A stretch of 18,945 nt of DNA from DAIOFH01 sp036745875 (GTDB lineage Bacteria > Planctomycetota > SZUA-567), in contig DAIOFH010000076.1 in the NCBI GenBank assembly GCA_036745875.1, positions 1 through 18,945 on the forward strand, written 5' to 3'. A program made the position numbers and the translations under genes. The notes beneath the pieces are model-generated. The model did not search any database, had not been told where the DNA came from, and saw only the letters and a program-made list of their open reading frames with translations. Shown here piece after piece: positions 14,066 to 18,945 of the stretch; the stretch's first letter is position 1; every line of letters starts with the position of its first letter.

Positions 14066-17000
14066 CTAGAACTCCCATCTGAACGCCACATGCCCGCCTA
14101 TGCCCTTGCGTCTGCCGACATTGGCTGTCGCGCCCATATCCAGTGACGCGCGCTGGCTCCATGACTCCGGCTTTAGCTCGAGGCCGGCTTCAAACAGTCC
14201 AGTATTGCCGCGCATGGACGGCGACTCCAGGCTGTACTGGTAGTGGGTGGCGGTTGCCTTGCCGTGGTACTCGCGTTCGAAATACGCGCCGGCGTAGGGG
14301 TTGATCCACCCGCCTTTCCAGGCCAGTCTGCCGCCCACGCGGACCCGGTGCGAATCCACTGAATCAAAACGGATTGGATCGTTCATAAGGGAGAGATTGT
14401 CGCCTTTCTGGTGGTTCCAGAAATAGCGGGCGGAAAGGTCTAGGGTAAAGCAATTCGGGAGGGAAAGTTCATAGCCCAGTCCCGCGTGCGCACCGTAGTA
14501 GAGGCCGCGCAATCTATATTCCGGGATGCGCTTGCCGCCGTCGGCAGTCTGGTAGTTGTCGATTCGGGAGGTGGAACGGTTATACCCGATGCGGAGGGAA
14601 CCTTCCGAATAGAGTCCCGCGAACATCTTGTCCCAGCGTCCGGACAGGCCGCCGCCGAGGTATTTGTGGTTTCCCTTTCCCTGTATGGTCGATGCGGCGA
14701 AACTTTCGTTTTCGCTGTCGTGGCGATTGTAACCCGTTTCCATGAAGATAGCAGCCAGCGGGCCCGCGTCCGGTCTCTGGAAGCGGTATGCCAGGCCGAG
14801 GAGGAAGTTGACGCCGGTGGTGTCAATGAAGCTTCCTGTTTTCGTTCGGCTGTCGGACGCGGACACGGCAGAGAACAGGGATGGCTTGCCTGCGGCGGCA
14901 ACCGCTGACGCTGACGCCATCGCCTGGCCGGCGACGAGATCGCCCGCCTGATTGAGTCCGACCAGACCCGCGATGCGGAATTGGCTCAACGCTTTCGATT
15001 GGGGATCGACTCTGGTGCGTGCGATCGTGCCAACCAGTTTTCCACCCGTGGAGGAGAGCGTGTAGTCGTGCAAAAGCACCAGTCCCTGACGTCCGGAAAA
15101 AGATGTTTCGGCCACATTGCCCGTTACATTGCTGATAATGGTGAATTCATCCCCTTGATTCATTACGGGCCCGCCGGCGACGAAGTCCAGAATGGTGATC
15201 CGCGCGCCATCGAGGTTGGTGGCGGCTCCGGTGACGGTGATAAAGGGCGTGCTCGCGATATCGGGATTCAGCACAAACGAATAGTCCTGAAACCAGTTTA
15301 TTTCCGTAAGGGTCATTGCCTTGCCGGTCAGGATCTCCAGCTTGTTTCCGGACGATATGCCACTCGAGGATGCCCCGATTTCGCCGCCGAGTATCTTCGT
15401 GGAAGCATGAATGTCAATGTCCCCGGCAAGAGTCACCGTGTTGTCCGAGGCATGTCCATCCACGCTGTAGCCCGCCCGGATCCAGGTGTCCTGGCCCAGG
15501 GTGCCGCCATGTATGGAAATAAAGTTTTTCGTGGAGTCCCCGGATGCCGCATTTCCGGATTCGATGAATTTTCCCGTGAATACGGCATCGCGCACAGTGA
15601 TCCCGTTGGACGAGGCGGAAGAACCGAATCCGGACTGGATCCTTCCGTTTATGGATCCTCCCAAAATGGTCACACTGTTCTCATTGGCTGAAGCTGCATT
15701 CACGCCGGCGCGGACGCTGTCAAGAACATCCACCCCGGTCAGGGTGACAGTGTTGGTATTCGCGGTACCGGCAGAACCGTACCCGGCAGCCACACTATTC
15801 GCCGATCCTCCGGTCATGGTTACCACGTTGGAGTCAGTCGCGCCATCCAAGCTTATACCTGCGCCGACGTCATACGATACTGCGACGCTTGAAAGCGTAA
15901 CCGTGTTTTCGCTGGCCGACCCCTGTGGGGAGAAGCCTGCCAAAACGCCATAACCTTGCTCATTACCTGATACGGAGCCGCCGGTTTGGGTTATGCTGTT
16001 TTTCGTCGCGTCACCGGAACTAGTCACCCCGGCCACAACCGCCCCGTTCATTGCGCCGACATTGTCCAGTTCTATACTATTTCGGGTCGCGGCACCGGCA
16101 CCAGAATTCGCTCCGACTATGACTCCTCCGGCTATTTTCGTGCCGTTTTTCGCGGTAAATTTATTATCCGCAACCAGACCGCTATTTTGGCCGATAATAC
16201 TGGCAGAAGATTCATCCGTAAGCGCAACATTGTCGAGCGTCACCACATTGTTGGAGGACTCGCCGCCGGTTCCTTCACCAGCCTGAACAAGACCGGCAGT
16301 GCCGCCGGTGAGGGTAATGGTATTATTTTTGGCATCGCCACTTACTATCCTGCCGGAAGAGACAGTTCCCGTAACCTTGGTGTATTCCAGGTCAACAATA
16401 TTGCCGCTGGCGCTTCCATTGAATCCAATGCCGGCATTGACGGAATCCGCCGAGCCGCCGGACATGGTTACCGCATTATTGTCTGCCGAACCATTCACGC
16501 TAAAGCCGGCGGCGACGCCAGCCGCAACGCTGACACCTGAAAGCGTTACCGTGTTTTCGCTGGCCGAACCGGTATTCGATAGGCCCGCTATTATACCGTA
16601 GCCCTGCTCATTACCTGATACGGAGCCGCCGATTTGGGTTATGCTGTTTTTCGTCGCGTCGCCGGAATAAGTCATCCCGGCCACAACCGCCCCGCTCATT
16701 GCGCCGACTCTGTCCAATTCTATTATATTTCGGGTCGCGGCACCGCTACCGGTACTTATACCGACACGGACCCCTCCGGCTATTTGCGTCCCGTTTGTCG
16801 CGGTGAATTTGTTATCCGCAACCAAACCGCTATTAAAGCCGATGATACTGTCAGAAAATTCATTCGTAAGCGTAACATTGTCGAGCGTCACTACATTATT
16901 GGAAGATTCGCCGTTGTTACCGTTCCCGGCACCGAGAGATCCAATTCGTCCGTTAGTATAATTGATTGAATTATCGCTTGCCGAGCCGGAACGCGTTATA

Positions 17001-17275
17001 CCCACTTGAAGGTCGTTGGTAATCTCACCACCCGTACCGGTTGCCTTATTGGAATGAGTGTCGCCAAGTTGCGTTTGTCCCACCACTACCTCAAAGGCTT
17101 TACCCGTCTCCGTGACTGTCACCGAATTATCGGAGCTATCGCCGCTAGGAATCGAACCAACCAATACCGCGCTGGCACTTTTGTCGGAGTTTATAGTCAC
17201 ATCTTCCGCGATCGCGCTCCCGACTGACATGGCGCATAATCCAGCAATCAACAGGCGAAACTTGGTCCAGTTCAT
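14066..17275 (-). CDS. autotransporter adhesin-like protein with repeat-rich passenger
   Basis: The 1069-residue protein has a signal peptide (MNWTKFRLLIAGLCAMSVGSA, cleavage near residue 23), a long passenger (about 24-750) and a C-terminal autotransporter beta-barrel (about 795-1069). The barrel ends HVAFRWEF, the aromatic outer-membrane insertion signal. The passenger is built from Gly/Ser/Asn-rich units of about 20-25 residues with the pattern GSAS-x-N-x-V-T-L/M-x-G-G, suited to a beta-helix. Residues 122-337 and 338-553 are two copies of a 216-residue block. The linker ALSQFRIAGLVGLNQAGDL (about 762-780) precedes the barrel. I chose the ATG at 17275 because AAGGGGAG lies 6 nt upstream; an in-frame ATG at 17308 is less likely. 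It probably displays or secretes a surface protein for adhesion or aggregation, but the specific role is unknown. The gene is intact beside a dead integrase. Confidence 0.9.
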   Translation of the reverse strand: MNWTKFRLLIAGLCAMSVGSAIAEDVTINSDKSASAVLVGSIPSGDSSDNSVTVTETGKAFEVVVGQTQLGDTHSNKATGTGGEITNDLQVGITRSGSASDNSINYTNGRIGSLGAGNGNNGESSNNVVTLDNVTLTNEFSDSIIGFNSGLVADNKFTATNGTQIAGGVRVGISTGSGAATRNIIELDRVGAMSGAVVAGMTYSGDATKNSITQIGGSVSGNEQGYGIIAGLSNTGSASENTVTLSGVSVAAGVAAGFSVNGSADNNAVTMSGGSADSVNAGIGFNGSASGNIVDLEYTKVTGTVSSGRIVSGDAKNNTITLTGGTAGLVQAGEGTGGESSNNVVTLDNVALTDESSASIIGQNSGLVADNKFTAKNGTKIAGGVIVGANSGAGAATRNSIELDNVGAMNGAVVAGVTSSGDATKNSITQTGGSVSGNEQGYGVLAGFSPQGSASENTVTLSSVAVSYDVGAGISLDGATDSNVVTMTGGSANSVAAGYGSAGTANTNTVTLTGVDVLDSVRAGVNAASANENSVTILGGSINGRIQSGFGSSASSNGITVRDAVFTGKFIESGNAASGDSTKNFISIHGGTLGQDTWIRAGYSVDGHASDNTVTLAGDIDIHASTKILGGEIGASSSGISSGNKLEILTGKAMTLTEINWFQDYSFVLNPDIASTPFITVTGAATNLDGARITILDFVAGGPVMNQGDEFTIISNVTGNVAETSFSGRQGLVLLHDYTLSSTGGKLVGTIARTRVDPQSKALSQFRIAGLVGLNQAGDLVAGQAMASASAVAAAGKPSLFSAVSASDSRTKTGSFIDTTGVNFLLGLAYRFQRPDAGPLAAIFMETGYNRHDSENESFAASTIQGKGNHKYLGGGLSGRWDKMFAGLYSEGSLRIGYNRSTSRIDNYQTADGGKRIPEYRLRGLYYGAHAGLGYELSLPNCFTLDLSARYFWNHQKGDNLSLMNDPIRFDSVDSHRVRVGGRLAWKGGWINPYAGAYFEREYHGKATATHYQYSLESPSMRGNTGLFEAGLELKPESWSQRASLDMGATANVGRRKGIGGHVAFRWEF
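15617..16264 (-). repeat. 648-bp tandem repeat, copy B, inside the autotransporter gene
   Basis: This copy encodes passenger residues 338-553, beginning GESSNNVVTLDNV. It repeats the preceding block at an exact 648-bp offset, confirmed at two anchors (ACATTG at 16227-16232 versus 16875-16880; TTACCTGA at 15963 versus 16611). The N-terminal 125 codons of the block are closest, and the rest has diverged. Confidence 0.8.
16265..16912 (-). repeat. 648-bp tandem repeat, copy A, inside the autotransporter gene
   Basis: This copy encodes residues 122-337, also beginning GESSNNVVTLDNV, directly ahead of copy B in the protein. Period and frame are kept exactly (216 codons), so the duplication lengthened the passenger without breaking it. 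Confidence 0.8.
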
Positions 17276-17630
17276 TGGCATCTCCCCTTGGGGTATTACA
17301 TTCGACATTGTATGGCGGATGGTAAAGGAAAATATATTTCATTTACCCTGTCCATATATTGCACGGCGTCGGCATACAGCTCCGCTGCGACGGAATTACG
17401 AAAACGCCCACTTTGCGGCCCTATTGGCATATATCGTCTCGTCACTGTTTCACTCTAATCGGAAAACAGGGATTAGTAAAGAAAGAGCAACATACGATAC
17501 TTTCATTTCCACCGCTCATCAATCGGCAAGCCATGTCGATTTTGACGTTTTTCGGGTTAAAATGGCGTACACAGGGATTTTTCGGAGGGAATAGGCGGTA
17601 AGTCTAAACCGGTGGCAACCTCGGTAGTTT
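17276..17630. other. 355-bp gene-free stretch upstream of the autotransporter gene
   Basis: It contains the 5' region of the autotransporter gene and the space up to the integrase relic. The near-start part is AT-rich and holds the palindrome at 17321-17347. No open frame here has a ribosome binding site or a known motif, and I could not pick one clear promoter. Confidence 0.5.
17321..17347. promoter_or_regulatory. operator-like palindrome upstream of the autotransporter gene
   Basis: GGTAAAGGAAA (17321-17331), a 5-bp ATATA centre and TTTCATTTACC (17337-17347) match as an inverted repeat at 10 of 11 positions. It ends 46 bp upstream of the start codon at 17275. It could be a regulator site or a hairpin in the 5' leader of the transcript. 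Confidence 0.45.
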
Positions 17631-18731
17631 TCATATCTTTGAACGCAAAGCGTCCATATAGTCCGCCCACGCCTGCATCATTTACGGCGTTCTGGCAAAA
17701 ACTCCGCAAAATTGTATGATGCCCACACGCTGTCCCGATCACCATGGGCAAGCTGCCGCTCGATAGCGTCGCGGTTCCAGCCGAGTTCATTCAATAACGT
17801 TGACGCCATGGAGCGGAAACCGTGGCCGGTCATTTCCTCCCGTGAATACCCAAGCCGTCGCAAAGTGGCATTCAGCGTATTGTCGCCCATGGGACGGCTG
17901 CTGGTGCGAACGGACGGAAACAGGTATTTACCGATCCCCGTCATTTGTTGGAGATCCTGAAAGAGCGCCAAACTCCTGCCATATAGCGCAGCGCAATTCG
18001 CTCGGTCGCACAAATACCAACGGTGCGATCTTCAACACATGAATGGTTATGAAATCGCCTTGGTAGCCGTCGATGGCGCGGAGGAGTTGCCCGACTTGAC
18101 GGGGATCGGTGATGCTGGCGAAATGCTTTCCCTTGTGCGGCGTCAATGCACCGCGCAGATCGGCTGTGATTTCATGCTCCGCCTTGCCGGTGGCGATGGC
18201 ATAGCGGAATACCCTGCCGCAGGTCTGCATAACGGCGTGAGCATAATAATTAGCGCCGCGTTCCTCGATCCTTTTGGCGATGGCAAGCAAGTCGGGAGCC
18301 TTGACGGCGGCGACGAGCATTTTGCCGATAAAAGGGAAGACGTTTTTCTCAAAGTGGGAGAGGACAGCTTTCGCCCGCTTGTCTTCCCAAATATCCTTGG
18401 TCTGGGTGTGCCATTCCCGGCCGACCGCTTCAAAGGTATTGTCAGCAAGGGCAGTGGAAAGCCGATTCAAGTCTTTCTTGTGTTCGCCGGGATCTATGTC
18501 GCGGGCAAGGAGGGATTTGGCTTCCTCCCTGCGGTCGCGTGCCATTTTGAGGGTAACGGCAGGATATGCGCCAAAGCTAAGCAATTTCGACTTGCCATTG
18601 AAGCGGTAGGACATACGCCATAGTTTGCCACCAGTGGGCAAGACGTGGATATGTAGTCCACCACCATCAAAATGCTTATGAACCTTGCCGCTGGCTTTCA
18701 AATTGAGGATAAAGCGGTCGGTGAGCGCCAT
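17631..18731 (-). pseudogene. P4-family tyrosine integrase, inactivated by deletion and frameshift
   Basis: The N-terminal frame (18731 down to about 17970) begins MALTDRFILNLKASGK and has the SAM-like and early catalytic parts with Arg242 in VRPSELR. After IWQEF (residue 254) the reading moves to another frame at SLALFQDL. Roughly 30-40 family-typical codons are missing there, including the beta-hairpin with the conserved Lys. The second frame keeps GHGFR, the late His and the Tyr region ASYNFAEFLPERRK, then stops at 17678. A one-base loss there breaks the end: MMQAWADYMDALRSKI continues in the third frame to 17631. The original ATG has AAGGAG 9 nt upstream. P4-type integrases insert islands at tRNA 3' ends, and this one sits beside tRNA-Gly. 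It should no longer make active recombinase. Confidence 0.88.
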
Positions 18732-18850
18732 TGTGGGAATCTCCTTTTAGCCGAGGAAGCATATCACGTAACGACCCACAAAATACTCAAATGTCAAGGG
18801 TTTTGGATGGGCAGGGCTGTTCGAATAAGCGTTGTAACCCATTGTTATAA

Positions 18851-18882
18851 AAAGAAAAACGGCCAAGGCTAGCCTTGGCCGT
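18851..18882 (-). terminator. intrinsic terminator after tRNA-Gly
   Basis: A perfect 24-bp palindrome (18859-18882; inner part GGCCAAGGCTAGCCTTGGCC) is followed on the minus strand by TTTTCTTT. It begins 9 nt after the encoded CCA of the tRNA gene, so it ends the tRNA transcript and separates it from the integrase relic. Confidence 0.85.
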
Positions 18883-18891
18883 ACTTTCATA

Positions 18892-18945
18892 TGGAGCGGG
18901 CGAAGGGAATCGAACCCTCGTGATCAGCTTGGAAGGCTGGGGCTC
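18892..18945 (-). tRNA. tRNA-Gly (anticodon TCC), partial, 5' part outside the window
   Basis: Read on the minus strand, the visible part holds the anticodon loop CTTCCAA (anticodon TCC), the T arm GAGGG-TTCGATT-CCCTT, the acceptor strand CGCCCGC, discriminator T and an encoded CCA. It resembles the E. coli tRNA-Gly(TCC) 3' half. The 5' half (acceptor 5' strand, D arm) lies beyond the window end. It is a common insertion target for P4-type islands. Confidence 0.92.

Noticed and set aside
15617..16912. The regular repeats considered as a CRISPR array
   Set aside because: The repeats are long, in frame and encode protein; there are no short identical repeats with unique spacers and no cas genes.
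15000..16969. Several plus-strand frames of 70-236 codons inside the autotransporter gene
   Set aside because: They are antisense shadows of the repeat-rich passenger; their apparent similarity to each other only mirrors the 648-bp duplication.
12930..17640. An exact 14-bp match, GTTTTCATATCTTT, at 12930-12943 and 17627-17640, considered as a pair of attachment sites
   Set aside because: A 14-bp match in AT-rich DNA is expected about once by chance in a window this size. P4-type integrases use the tRNA 3' end, which this does not resemble.
18039..18623. A 194-codon plus-strand frame opposite the integrase
   Set aside because: It lies antisense to clear integrase sequence with the family N terminus and catalytic Arg motif.

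Overview
The window looks like chromosome from a Gram-negative (diderm) bacterium of mid GC content. The evidence is an autotransporter with an outer-membrane beta-barrel ending in an aromatic residue, a very large MscK/MscM-type channel with a periplasmic domain, Sec signal peptides, strong purine-rich ribosome binding sites, and a P4-type integrase relic beside a tRNA-Gly gene that encodes its CCA end. A proteobacterial or Desulfovibrio-like host is plausible, but this is a guess from general gene style; nothing here fixes the taxon.

Region 1 (about 1-6993, plus strand) is a sugar uptake and catabolism cluster. A sigma70-like promoter near 176-204 precedes a leader of about 480 nt. The genes are then a cyclase-family metal hydrolase, a periplasmic sugar-binding protein, a double-domain RbsA-type ATPase, an RbsC-type permease, a D-psicose (allulose)/D-tagatose 3-epimerase-like enzyme with the full catalytic tetrad, and a PfkB-family sugar kinase. 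The simplest reading is import of a rare ketohexose, C3 epimerisation (for example allulose to fructose), then phosphorylation. The cyclase-family gene is the unexplained member. Hairpins separate cyclase from binding protein and binding protein from ATPase.

Region 2 (7002-10577, minus) is one 1191-residue mechanosensitive channel gene that converges on the kinase gene with only 8 bp between stop codons.

Region 3 (10711-12725) is a divergent pair: a MarR-GNAT fusion regulator (minus) and an EamA/DMT-family transporter (plus). Between them are two near-identical 23-bp repeats, each holding an imperfect palindrome, which look like tandem operators.

Region 4 (12726-14065) has no convincing gene. 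It is rich in inverted repeats, includes a possible structured RNA ending in a T7 run (about 12919-13239), and carries a short REP-like stem-loop.

Region 5 (14066-18945, minus) holds a 1069-residue autotransporter whose passenger contains a 648-bp (216-codon) tandem duplication, a GGTAAA...TTTACC palindrome just upstream of it, a decayed P4-family integrase with two lesions, a strong intrinsic terminator, and the 3' part of tRNA-Gly(TCC), cut by the window edge. The integrase beside the tRNA marks one end of an old genomic island that can no longer mobilise itself. The other end is not visible, so it is unknown how far the island reaches.
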